Shown here: positions 7,254-14,624 of the stretch, one piece after another
How the letters are laid out: every line of letters starts with the position of its first letter
Numbering within the stretch: position 1 is the first letter of the stretch
Assembly: GCA_964400355.1 (NCBI GenBank)
Contig: CAYNTO010000030.1
Coordinates: forward strand, 1-31,399
Length of the DNA stretch: 31,399 nt
Direction: 5' to 3'
Source: JACKAL01 sp964400355
GTDB lineage: Bacteria; Bdellovibrionota; Bdellovibrionia; Bdellovibrionales; JAGQZY01
Translations under genes and position numbers: made by a program
Notes under the pieces: generated by a model
Database searches by the model: none
What the model was told of the DNA's origin: nothing
What the model saw: the letters and a program-made list of their open reading frames with translations, nothing else

Positions 7254-7838
7254 ATGCGCTATAACTTTGTTATGACCAATATTCTTTTCATTCTATTCGC
7301 AGCCTTCTCGACGCAATCTCTCGACTTTGATTTTATTTATGAATCGAGCGTTAAGAAGTCGGAAAAGGTGGACCCCTTTCCACACAAGAAAGAAGTTGAG
7401 CAGAAAATGCACGCGCTGTTTTTGGCCATGGCTGCTGGAGAAATCCCCCTGGTTGGCGCCAAAACTCAGTACTACACTGGAAGCTGTATAACGTCCTATT
7501 CGGCAAGCGACGTGCCGCAACTGTTCAGCGCTACACTCGCACTGCGCACCGGTGTTAATGGCAATTTGGACATCACGTACACCACGGGTCAAGGCGCTCA
7601 TAAAAACTACACAATGAGCGAGCATGCCGACTATCTCGAAAAAATGTATGTTCCCAAGGCGCGACCCTCGGAAGTGATTGTCTCTGAAACGGGCGGAAAG
7701 CATTTAAAATTCACTATGGGACAACTCAATGGCATAGCCATAGTTGCCTTCTTATCGGCCGAACCAAAGAACAAAGACTTGATTTACTTCATTGCACCAC
7801 TGATGGGATACAACTGCGAGTTGAACTTGATCCGCTAG
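7254..7838 (+). CDS. Exported protein of unknown function
   Basis: 194 aa. The N-terminus is hydrophobic (TNILFILFAAFSTQSLDF), consistent with a signal peptide. The start is either the ATG at 7254, which abuts GAAGG, or the ATG at 7272, which gives a neater signal peptide. The mature chain is mixed alpha/beta with two cysteines (C-ITSYSASD and YNCELNLIR) that may pair. There is no lipobox, metal motif or repeat. The stop lies 21 bp from the convergent hydrolase gene, with no hairpin between. The family is not recognised. Confidence 0.7.
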   Translation: MRYNFVMTNILFILFAAFSTQSLDFDFIYESSVKKSEKVDPFPHKKEVEQKMHALFLAMAAGEIPLVGAKTQYYTGSCITSYSASDVPQLFSATLALRTGVNGNLDITYTTGQGAHKNYTMSEHADYLEKMYVPKARPSEVIVSETGGKHLKFTMGQLNGIAIVAFLSAEPKNKDLIYFIAPLMGYNCELNLIR

Positions 7839-7859
7839 ACCCGCGGCCTTTATAGCAAG

Positions 7860-8612
7860 TTACTTTTTGACCAAGAAAAACTGCATTATTTTTTCGATCA
7901 CCCAGTCGCTATCATCCAGCCACAGTTCATGGCCCGCCGTTGGGTGCGTTTCTATGGGCAAGTCCCAATAGCTGCTCAGCTTTTGCGAACACTCAGGTTT
8001 TACCATACGGTCTTGCGAGCTGGTCAGCACCAGCATTGGTAGCTGGGGTTTATGCGTCGACAAGCTATATGTTGCCGCGGCAAACAGTTGCTTAAAAAAA
8101 TTCAGCGCGCCTACCGGTCTTTTTTTTGAAATCTGTGCCCACGGCTTTATGAAGTCGTGGCGATCGGGTCGATTACTGACCATATCTAAAACCGCGCGCT
8201 CGCGCTCTTCGCTATCGGTGGCTGTGATAGCGCGATAGAGATGCATATAGGCCTCGAGCTGCAAGCGATGATAGAACGGCGAAAGATTTGAAAAACTCGT
8301 ATTGGTGAACACCGCTCCACGCGCCACCTCTGGATAACTTTGCAGGAGTGCCGCCACAACCATTGAACCCAAAGAGATAGAAACGATATAGCGCTCCGTG
8401 TGCGGGTCGTTCTTAAGCTGCAGATACACAAATTCGGCGATGGCTTCGATCGTCATTGGGCTCGAAAGCTTGTAAAATTCCCCGGCTCCCGGCAAATCAA
8501 TGCATTTCACTTCTGATTCAGGATCAGCTTTGCGCAGTTTTTCGATAAATTCTAAGCTGTGCTCACCCTCGCGCCCCAGGCCGCGGACGATGATCCATTG
8601 ACGTTGTTTCAT
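7860..8612 (-). CDS. Alpha/beta-hydrolase fold protein
   Basis: 250 aa soluble protein with the order expected of the fold: an early oxyanion-region strand (WIIVRGLGREG), the nucleophile elbow SISLGSM with Ser80, acid D201 in SSQDRMV and base H228 in TAGHELW. A cap-like helical insert spans about 110-180. The elbow reads S-x-S-x-G instead of the common G-x-S-x-G, which is tolerated in the family. There is no signal peptide, so it is cytosolic. The start overlaps the stop of the M14 gene by 4 bp (ATGA), so the two are translationally coupled and probably act in one pathway. An esterase, lipase or amidase is possible; the substrate is unknown. Confidence 0.85.
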   Translation of the reverse strand: MKQRQWIIVRGLGREGEHSLEFIEKLRKADPESEVKCIDLPGAGEFYKLSSPMTIEAIAEFVYLQLKNDPHTERYIVSISLGSMVVAALLQSYPEVARGAVFTNTSFSNLSPFYHRLQLEAYMHLYRAITATDSEERERAVLDMVSNRPDRHDFIKPWAQISKKRPVGALNFFKQLFAAATYSLSTHKPQLPMLVLTSSQDRMVKPECSQKLSSYWDLPIETHPTAGHELWLDDSDWVIEKIMQFFLVKK

Positions 8613-9649
8613 ATATGTTTCCTATACCAAAGCTGTTCAGCGCGATCGAGATGCGTGGCGCGCTCCGCCTCGTTGAGATGAGCCCAACCGCGCGGCGAAG
8701 AGACCGCGCGCCTTAAAAAATCCACTAGCGCCTTATGGCGGCGAAGCATACGACGCACACGGTGAGGTGTAATTGGATTAAAAATCCCTAACGGGTTGAG
8801 GGCTTGCAGTGGATTTTTGCGAATCCAAAGCCACGAGCCCATTTCCAGGGTGATCGGTAAAAAAATATTCTTTGAACCACTCTTACGCTGTTCATCGTAA
8901 AAGTAATCCCACACATCGCCGTGAGTGGTGTACTGCTGCGCTTGGGGTTCGATAGTGTAAACGTGATGCTCGTAGGTGTGGTCGAACAAATCTTTAAGTG
9001 CGTGCATCTCCGGGAGATGTGGAAAGGGCTTGCGCGTGCGTGCATACGGAAACCAGATGCGGTCGCGGGTACCAAACCCTGAGTGAATATCGAGCGCGAT
9101 ACTGACTTTGGCGGGAAGCACCTGTTTTTGCACGAGTTTCCAAAGCACTTGGTTTTCTTGTTCCATCTCGCCGCCCGGCCCGCGATAAAATGGGAGGCGC
9201 GCGGATATGCGATGACCACCATAAAAAGGTTGTTTAGGTTCGTCCGACTCCACGGGAGCATTGCGCATGAGATCGACGTTGTTGGCATTGGAGCGCGACA
9301 TGCGGTACATGCCCACCGGATTGAGTAGCGGCACAAACACCGTGCGATGATTTTTGGACTGCTCCACGAAGTGATCGTCCCAACTTAAGGAGCGCGCCGT
9401 GGAGCTCAGAACCGAATTGATAACTTGTGTTCCAATGCGCTCTAGCCCGTGAACGCCGCCAACCACAAGCAAAGTGGGGGCTTCGGGATCTTCACTGCCG
9501 ATAGAAATAGAGTGGATTGGAAAATCGAAACCCTTGTAGGGAATTTCGGTCAGCGTGTCAACGCGCGCTTTACCCTTTAACTTTTCGATATTGTCTTGCA
9601 GATCTTTGAGTTCCGGAAGTCTGCGATATATTTTTTCTAGTGTGGCCAT
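8609..9649 (-). CDS. M14-family zinc carboxypeptidase-like protein
   Basis: 346 aa. The zinc-binding set of M14 is complete: H67 and E70 in GGVHGLERIG, H189 in LDIHSGFG, and catalytic Glu269 in ITLEMGS. The intervening NPVGMYRMSRSNANNVDLMRN-type block (110-130) supplies the substrate-binding Arg and Asn. There is no signal peptide, so it probably acts in the cytosol on small peptides or N-acyl amino acids, a group that includes murein-peptide and succinyl-glutamate type enzymes. It is followed by the hydrolase gene with a 4-bp overlap. Its start lies 80 bp inside the mutM gene and has no visible ribosome site, so initiation may depend on mutM translation. The precise substrate is not decidable. 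Confidence 0.85.
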   Translation of the reverse strand: MATLEKIYRRLPELKDLQDNIEKLKGKARVDTLTEIPYKGFDFPIHSISIGSEDPEAPTLLVVGGVHGLERIGTQVINSVLSSTARSLSWDDHFVEQSKNHRTVFVPLLNPVGMYRMSRSNANNVDLMRNAPVESDEPKQPFYGGHRISARLPFYRGPGGEMEQENQVLWKLVQKQVLPAKVSIALDIHSGFGTRDRIWFPYARTRKPFPHLPEMHALKDLFDHTYEHHVYTIEPQAQQYTTHGDVWDYFYDEQRKSGSKNIFLPITLEMGSWLWIRKNPLQALNPLGIFNPITPHRVRRMLRRHKALVDFLRRAVSSPRGWAHLNEAERATHLDRAEQLWYRKHI

Positions 9650-10502
9650 GGTGCTTTTGCGTTGAGATTTTTTTGCGCGACGTCTTTTGACAGTTTACAC
9701 ACCAGAAAGTATTCCGGCCAGCGATTACTTTTGCCTTTATGGGCTCACTGCACTTACGGCAAGCTTGGCCTTCGCGACCGTACACCAAATGTTCATCCTG
9801 AAAAGAGCCAGACTCTTCATCCACTCCCCTGTAATCACTAATACTTGAACCACCGGCTTCAATGGATTGCTTTAATACCTGTTGAATGGTCGAGATCAGC
9901 TTTTCGGTTTGCTCGCGCGTGATCCGCCCTGCAGGTAGACTCGGAGATATTCCAGCCAAAAACAAGGCCTCAGACGCGTAAATGTTTCCAACACCTACTA
10001 CGAACTGTTGATCCATAATGAAAGCTTTTATGGCTATAGTTTTCTTGCGCGATTTGAGCCAAAAGTACTCGGCCGCAAAGTACTCCGATAGCGGTTCCGG
10101 GCCCAGTTTGGAAAACCGCGCATCTTTTAGAAGTGCGGCTTTGTTAATAATATCAAATACTCCGAATCGCCGCGGATCATTGTAGATCAGCTCCACACCA
10201 TTAGAGAGCGCGAGGATCACATGATCATGAGTCCCCAAATTTTCTTGAGGTTTTCGAACGCGCCAAGTTCCTGTCATGCCCAAGTGAGAGATGGCTACGG
10301 CCTCTTCGAGCTCGATCAGAATATATTTTGCGCGCCTCTCGATTCCGAGTATGCGCTGCCCGATGATTTTACGTTTCAGACGCAGCGGCAATGGCGACCG
10401 CAAATCCTTGCGGCGAAACTGCACGTCACTAATCGTGACGTCCGCGGTGAGAACTTTTTTTAAGCCCTCTTTGACAATTTCGACCTCTGGAAGTTCTGGC
10501 AT
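9570..10502 (-). CDS. mutM: Formamidopyrimidine-DNA glycosylase (Fpg/MutM) with basic C-terminal extension
   Basis: 310 aa from MPELPEVE at 10502. Fifteen codons upstream are open, but the enzyme needs Pro at position 2 as its catalytic N-terminus, so this start is fixed. It excises oxidised purines such as 8-oxoguanine and cleaves the abasic site. Visible features are PELPEVEIV, the HLGMTGTWRV region, the lysine-rich ERRAKYI loop, VGVGNIYASEALF with the H2TH helix, and a closing zinc finger CRKC-x16-CVNC. After the finger comes a tail of about 38 residues rich in Lys, Arg, Ser and Thr; typical family members stop at the finger. The tail overlaps the next gene by 80 bp. Confidence 0.95.
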   Translation of the reverse strand: MPELPEVEIVKEGLKKVLTADVTISDVQFRRKDLRSPLPLRLKRKIIGQRILGIERRAKYILIELEEAVAISHLGMTGTWRVRKPQENLGTHDHVILALSNGVELIYNDPRRFGVFDIINKAALLKDARFSKLGPEPLSEYFAAEYFWLKSRKKTIAIKAFIMDQQFVVGVGNIYASEALFLAGISPSLPAGRITREQTEKLISTIQQVLKQSIEAGGSSISDYRGVDEESGSFQDEHLVYGREGQACRKCSEPIKAKVIAGRNTFWCVNCQKTSRKKISTQKHHGHTRKNISQTSGTQRSARQYRKVKG

Positions 10503-10751
10503 ACGGTACTTGTCTAAGTGAAAACCCTTTGCCTGGCAATGGCGCAAACCATCCGACGGAATTATAAAACTTTTTTAATAAATTGATCGTTTGCTATAAC
10601 TTTAATCACCTAAAGGTAGGCTCTACCATTTCGGGCAGGTCATCAGTTCCAAGTTGGATCTAAATTCTAGTGCACCCCCCTCTACGTGGCGCTAGCCAAG
10701 GCGATGCGGGCACTCTAAGATTTTCTCTGGGTTAATTCCCAGGAGGAAAAC
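10503..10751. other. 249-bp intergenic region with possible promoter
   Basis: This is the longest gene-free stretch. A -10-like TATAAC occurs at 10595-10600, with no convincing -35; use of it would give the gene at 10752 a leader of about 145 bases. The leader holds two small inverted repeats (GGTAG-gct-CTACC near 10616 and GGC-gcta-GCC near 10688), too weak to call a riboswitch. A ribosome site AGGAGG ends the region. Confidence 0.4.
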
Positions 10752-11039
10752 ATGACAAAAGTTATTTTTACAGCAGTTCTTTTGGTTTCTGGAATCGCAT
10801 TCGCAGACAACCACGGCACAGCCGCTCACCCCGCTCCAGGCACTCCTGCAGCTAAAGTTGAGAAAGCAGCGAAAAAAGTAGAAACTACTACGACTGAAAC
10901 AGCTCAAAAAGCTGGTGAAGCCGCTACTCAAGCTGAGACGACAACGACAACAACAACGAACAAAGTGAAAGCTGCTGGCAAAGATGCCAAAGCAAAAGCT
11001 AAAGCCGCTGTTGAGTCGAACGAACCAGTAAAGCATTAA
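10752..11039 (+). CDS. Exported Ala/Lys/Thr-rich low-complexity protein
   Basis: 95 aa. A textbook signal peptide (MTKVIFTAVLLVSGIAFA) is followed by a low-complexity mature chain of Ala, Lys, Glu and runs of Thr (ETTTTETAQ, then TTTTTTTNKVKAAGKDAKAKAK), ending NEPVKH. It has no cysteine and no lipobox. The composition suits an extended helical or disordered periplasmic protein, similar in style to histone-like or lipoprotein-like repeats, but no family can be named. An AGGAGG site at ideal spacing and a strong terminator hairpin suggest high expression as a single-gene unit. The Thr run is encoded by mixed ACA/ACG/ACT codons, so it is not a simple repeat expansion. Confidence 0.8.
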   Translation: MTKVIFTAVLLVSGIAFADNHGTAAHPAPGTPAAKVEKAAKKVETTTTETAQKAGEAATQAETTTTTTTNKVKAAGKDAKAKAKAAVESNEPVKH

Positions 11040-11068
11040 TTTTTTAAAGTTATTGTTTTAAGTGATTT

Positions 11069-11102
11069 AAAGAACGCATGGAGGAGACTTCATGCGTTCT
11101 TT
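11069..11102. terminator. Strong terminator hairpin
   Basis: A perfect 12-bp stem, AAAGAACGCATG with its complement, encloses a 10-base loop. It is followed by GTTTTA on the plus strand and preceded by an A-rich stretch. It lies 30 bp after the Ala/Lys/Thr-rich gene and just before the convergent DUF3307 gene end, so it can serve both. Confidence 0.8.
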
Positions 11103-11105
11103 GTT

Positions 11106-11498
11106 TTATGCCTGCAAATGATTGATGATGTACCAAACGATCCAAATGTGCGTCAGGTGATGGGCCATTTGATCAAAACCCAGAATCCACCAGAATATGG
11201 ATTTGTGCGGATCTTTGTAACGACCCAAATATCGGGGACCAGATCTAAATCGATCGAGAAAAAAGTGAACAGAAAAATCCACTAAGGCGATCCACCACAA
11301 ATGGGGAGCGACACAAATACAAATAAGTAGAGTGAGTGCTGCGTGCACAGTGCAGTGAAGTATCAATGGCACCAGGAATTCCCAGCCCGGGCTCACCTTT
11401 TTTAGCATGTAATTATATTGGAAAATATAATCAGCAGCAAAATGCTTGAGCTGAAAGATAATCATCAATATAAACACCCATTCAATCGTTGCCGTCAT
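11106..11498 (-). CDS. DUF3307-like membrane protein
   Basis: 130 aa with three to four membrane helices. The spaced histidines and aspartates match the DUF3307 pattern: KHFAADYIFQYNYML near the start, LHCTVHA in the middle, VDFSVHFFLDRFR, and a final DQMAHHLTHIW. These residues sit at membrane edges and could bind metal, but no activity is known to me for the family. It ends at the shared hairpin at 11069-11102. The next gene on the same strand ends 28 bp upstream of its start, so the two may be co-transcribed. Confidence 0.75.
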   Translation of the reverse strand: MTATIEWVFILMIIFQLKHFAADYIFQYNYMLKKVSPGWEFLVPLILHCTVHAALTLLICICVAPHLWWIALVDFSVHFFLDRFRSGPRYLGRYKDPHKSIFWWILGFDQMAHHLTHIWIVWYIINHLQA

Positions 11499-11526
11499 AT
11501 GTTGTGGTCACCGTTGTTTAATTCGT

Positions 11527-11907
11527 CTAGTTCTCTAAATTGTACTCAACCATTTTTGTACGGTCTATTTTTTCATCGAGAGTCTCGGCCAAGCGCTGCT
11601 TTTGCTGAGCGAAACGTTCTCTTTTTTGTTCATACTGCTGCGCTTTGGCTTCCATTCGCTTGTTGTATGCGCCTTCACCTTGCGGCTTCGTCACTGTTGG
11701 CCGGCGAAACGCATCGCGAATGGCTTCGTAACGCTGTTCTCTCCGGGCGCGCTGCTGCTTGATCAGGTACGCCGTTTTCTCACGCCGTGCCTCGTGCGCC
11801 TCTTTTTTGTGCAGATGCGTTTCAAAGGCTGCAAGTCGCTTTTGATCCAAAGTGCGGACCTCTGCGTGACTTGTAAAAAACATCGTTAAAAGCGCAATTA
11901 CACACAT
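11527..11907 (-). CDS. Exported basic coiled-coil protein
   Basis: 126 aa. A short hydrophobic start (MCVIALLTMFFTSHA) looks like a signal peptide. The remaining chain is almost wholly charged helix, rich in Lys, Arg, Glu and Gln (for example EAHEARREKTAYLIKQQRARREQ), interrupted around residue 70-80 by a PTVTKPQGEGAY break. It resembles a periplasmic coiled-coil spacer. The ATG has AGGG upstream. It has no family match I recognise; the reading frame could be questioned because low-complexity helices arise easily, but the signal peptide and start site favour a gene. Confidence 0.6.
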   Translation of the reverse strand: MCVIALLTMFFTSHAEVRTLDQKRLAAFETHLHKKEAHEARREKTAYLIKQQRARREQRYEAIRDAFRRPTVTKPQGEGAYNKRMEAKAQQYEQKRERFAQQKQRLAETLDEKIDRTKMVEYNLEN

Positions 11908-12070
11908 ACTGCCCTATCGGTATATTTCTCTAAGTAATTCAGAAATTATTGACCTACGTTAAAACTATGTAATTAGGATAGCCACAAGCCCAGGTGAATG
12001 CCATAATAACCTGGATTTTCATCTAGACGCCGGTACTCAATCGTCCAAAACTTGATCAATTGGAGGCAAC

Positions 12071-13096
12071 ATGGGAAACGCAATATTAACACTCTTTCTT
12101 GGTATGTCGGTTGACGTGATCAGTTTTGTTCTTAAGGTTGCCGCTGTTGTTCTCGCGATTCTTATAGTTATGGCCTTTGCCATGAAAAATCGCAGCTCGC
12201 AAAAAATTTCAGTCAAAAATCTCAACGATCGCTTCAAAGAATACAAAAAGCTTTTACAAACGGAATGGCTCGACAAAAAGGAAAAAAAGAAACTCGCTAA
12301 AGACGACAAAACTCCCGAAGACCACTCTAAAAAGTCGCGCAGTTATGTGCTTCAGTTTAAAGGCGATATAAAAGCAAGCGGCGCCGATAACCTCAAAGAT
12401 TGTATCAACGCTGTGCTCACCGTGGCAGGAAAAGATGATGAGGTTATTATCGATCTCGAGAGCCCCGGTGGAATGGTTCACGGTTATGGCTTGGTGGCGA
12501 GCCAAATCCAGCGCCTCAAGGACGCTGGCATTGGTGTTACTATTTGTGTTGATAAAATTGCGGCAAGTGGTGGCTATATGATTGCCTGTCTCGCCGACAA
12601 AATAATTGCAGCCCCATTTTCGATCATCGGTTCAGTGGGTGTTGTCGCCAGCGTTCCGAATTTTAATAAACTCTTAAAGAAAAACGATGTGGATTTTTAT
12701 CAGATGACAGCTGGGCGCTACAAACGCACTATGACACTGTTTGGTGAGATCACTCCAGAAGCCAAAGAAAAATTTAAAGAAGAGCTCGAGGAAACTCACG
12801 TGCTTTTTAAGAATCATATTAAAAAATTCCGCCCAAAAGTAGATGTGGAACAGATCGCAACGGGTGAACACTGGTATGGCACACGAGCGTTGGAGTTGGC
12901 ATTGATCGATGAGCTGGGCACGGTGGACAACTACATTTTTAAACAGACACAGCAACGCCTCGTCTTAGAGATTCTGCATGTTCCCAAGAAAACAGTGACG
13001 CAAAAACTCACCGAAGGCATGTCGTACTTGTTTAAAAGCTCACGCGACGCACTTACCGAAGAAACTCACTCGCAAAATCACCAGTATTTTTTATGA
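12071..13096 (+). CDS. sohB: Inner-membrane serine protease of the S49 family (SohB-like)
   Basis: 341 aa. Residues 15-38 form an N-terminal membrane helix, followed by a Lys-rich cytosolic or periplasmic linker (peptidase S49 N-terminal region) and the S49 core. The Ser/Lys dyad is evident: nucleophile Ser166 in KIAASGGYMIAC and general-base Lys218 in AGRYKRTM. Supporting motifs are DLESPGG and IIGSVGVV. Length and order match SohB, which lacks the duplicated half of SppA; family members clear signal peptides or membrane proteins. A GGAGG precedes the ATG. The 163 bp upstream contain TTGACC near 11949 but no convincing -10. The 3' end overlaps the convergent FkbM gene by 6 bp. Confidence 0.93.
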   Translation: MGNAILTLFLGMSVDVISFVLKVAAVVLAILIVMAFAMKNRSSQKISVKNLNDRFKEYKKLLQTEWLDKKEKKKLAKDDKTPEDHSKKSRSYVLQFKGDIKASGADNLKDCINAVLTVAGKDDEVIIDLESPGGMVHGYGLVASQIQRLKDAGIGVTICVDKIAASGGYMIACLADKIIAAPFSIIGSVGVVASVPNFNKLLKKNDVDFYQMTAGRYKRTMTLFGEITPEAKEKFKEELEETHVLFKNHIKKFRPKVDVEQIATGEHWYGTRALELALIDELGTVDNYIFKQTQQRLVLEILHVPKKTVTQKLTEGMSYLFKSSRDALTEETHSQNHQYFL

Positions 13097-13966
13097 TTCC
13101 GCTCGTAAACGTCTTATAAAACTCCACTTGCCCCGAGAAATTGCCGCATTAATTTTATCGCGCGACCACCGTGTCGCGAGAAAATTGGGTGGCTCGCTGG
13201 GATCGATCCGAACCGTCTTTGATGTCATCCCCAATCGCAAACCAAAAAATGTTTTTTGCAAATAATAAAGCTCAAACCCTCGAGCTTCTAGGAAATTCTT
13301 AACCCCGTTGATCTCTAAGTCATGGTCTTCAAAAATAATGTGCTTCACGGACGTTAATGTGTTTTCGGCACCTTTAAGCACACTCAACTCGTGTCCCTCG
13401 ACGTCCATTTTGATCAATTGTGGTGTTAGCGAAAACGAATCCAACGGTCGCAATGGAACTGTCGCGATTGGAATTGCGCCGTCGGCATTTAACGATGCGA
13501 GGCCGCGATTTTCTGCATAGTCTTTCGGGCCAAATAAGGTTCGCTCGCTTGAGGTTTCAGAGAGCGCTACGGCATGGACCACCACATTTTTCTTCATCTG
13601 AGTGTTATCTTTTAAAACCGAAAATATGTGGGGATTGGGGTCAAAAGAGTGGACTCTGCCCTGCTCGCCCACGCGCTCAGAAAGCAGCGACGAAAAGTAG
13701 CCAATATTGGCACCTATATCAAGAACTACGCCGCCAGGCTCAGTGAGAAGCCATAGTGCTTCTGAAACGCAAAGATCGTAAAGTCCAAAACTATGAATCG
13801 CACGACCAATATCGTCGCCGGTATTATAGGTAAAGTCTCCACCAAAAAGTCGAGTGGTCTGCTCGCCTTTCGAACGATCACTTAGTTTTTGCAAAGAGCG
13901 CCTTACCAATTGTCTAGGATTATAGAGATATTCTGGGCGCGATAGAGCGTTGAACAGCGAAATCAT
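13091..13966 (-). CDS. FkbM-family SAM-dependent methyltransferase
   Basis: 291 aa. The SAM-binding motif I (VVLDIGANIGYFSSLLSE), motif II acid in RVHSFDPNP and the FkbM signature IKMDVEGHELSVLKGAE are all visible. Members O-methylate small molecules or sugars, and they commonly decorate exopolysaccharide or O-antigen residues. That role fits its place at the edge of the polysaccharide locus, divergent from the barrel-protein gene 40 bp away. The start lacks a clear ribosome site. The final 45 residues are basic and may extend beyond the conserved fold. Sugar methylation is inferred from context. Confidence 0.85.
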   Translation of the reverse strand: MISLFNALSRPEYLYNPRQLVRRSLQKLSDRSKGEQTTRLFGGDFTYNTGDDIGRAIHSFGLYDLCVSEALWLLTEPGGVVLDIGANIGYFSSLLSERVGEQGRVHSFDPNPHIFSVLKDNTQMKKNVVVHAVALSETSSERTLFGPKDYAENRGLASLNADGAIPIATVPLRPLDSFSLTPQLIKMDVEGHELSVLKGAENTLTSVKHIIFEDHDLEINGVKNFLEARGFELYYLQKTFFGLRLGMTSKTVRIDPSEPPNFLATRWSRDKINAAISRGKWSFIRRLRAES

Positions 13967-14006
13967 TAATCAAAAGTAACAAAAGTACCGATGCGGTCAA
14001 TAGAAT

Positions 14007-14546
14007 ATGCAAAAAGCTTTCCTGTACTTTTGTCTACTACTGTTTTCATCGGCTGCGCATGCGCAGTATGACAACATTTATTCAAAGTATCAGAGACTCT
14101 CCTTCGATGTGCAATATCTCACCTTTAGCGATATTTTAAGCACCAGCGAAGGTGACACTCTCGCGCTTGATCCAATCATCAACGTAAATCTGAATTTTCG
14201 CTTTTATCGCACTTACAGCCTGATCCTCTCCCATGGCGAAGCCAGTTCGTGGAGCTACAATGGAGTCGGCTTCCGCGTGGATTTACCGGGCGTGTTTTTT
14301 CTTGGCGGCTCCTCGAGCGATTTCGTAAGAAAATCCAAACGCAAAGATTGGAACAGTTACATGCAGTTTTCTAAAAATATCACCGAGGCGATCGGTGAAC
14401 CAAAAAAATTCGTCTGCGATAAGATAGGCTTTGGTCTAGATGCCATGATCACAAAAGGACTTTACATCAATGCCGAAGCAAATCTTTTTTCGTACAAAGG
14501 AAATCAGTTTTTTGCACCTGCTATTGGCTTAGGCTTTGAGTTTTAA
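14007..14546 (+). CDS. Small outer-membrane beta-barrel-like protein
   Basis: 179 aa. A signal peptide (MQKAFLYFCLLLFSSAAHA) precedes a chain with alternating polar and hydrophobic residues typical of amphipathic strands (for example LSFDVQYLTFSDI, INVNLNFRFYRTYSLILS, GLYINAEANLFSYKG). It ends in GLGFEF, a terminal Phe as preferred by the barrel assembly machinery. The size would suit a barrel of about eight strands. It lies 78 bp before the Wzc-like gene, so a role in polysaccharide export or attachment is plausible. I do not recognise a named family. Confidence 0.7.
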   Translation: MQKAFLYFCLLLFSSAAHAQYDNIYSKYQRLSFDVQYLTFSDILSTSEGDTLALDPIINVNLNFRFYRTYSLILSHGEASSWSYNGVGFRVDLPGVFFLGGSSSDFVRKSKRKDWNSYMQFSKNITEAIGEPKKFVCDKIGFGLDAMITKGLYINAEANLFSYKGNQFFAPAIGLGFEF

Positions 14547-14578
14547 AGTGTTGGCCTAAAGTATGATTGTTATCGTTT

Positions 14579-14606
14579 TTGAACACACCCACGATGCTTT
14601 TATGTA
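14579..14606 (+). promoter_or_regulatory. Weak candidate promoter before the Wzc-like gene
   Basis: TTGAAC (14579-14584), a 16-bp spacer and TATGTA (14601-14606). The spacing is slightly short and the -10 is partial. It would give a leader of about 12 bases containing the GGAGAGG ribosome site. Confidence 0.28.
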
Positions 14607-14624
14607 CACTACTGGAGAGGTACA

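Noticed and set aside
10503..10547. Fifteen-codon upstream extension of mutM
   Set aside because: Fpg needs proline directly after the initiator Met as its catalytic residue, so translation must start at 10502.
10616..10700. Riboswitch in the leader of the Ala/Lys/Thr-rich gene
   Set aside because: Only two short inverted repeats are visible. No known riboswitch core sequence is recognised.
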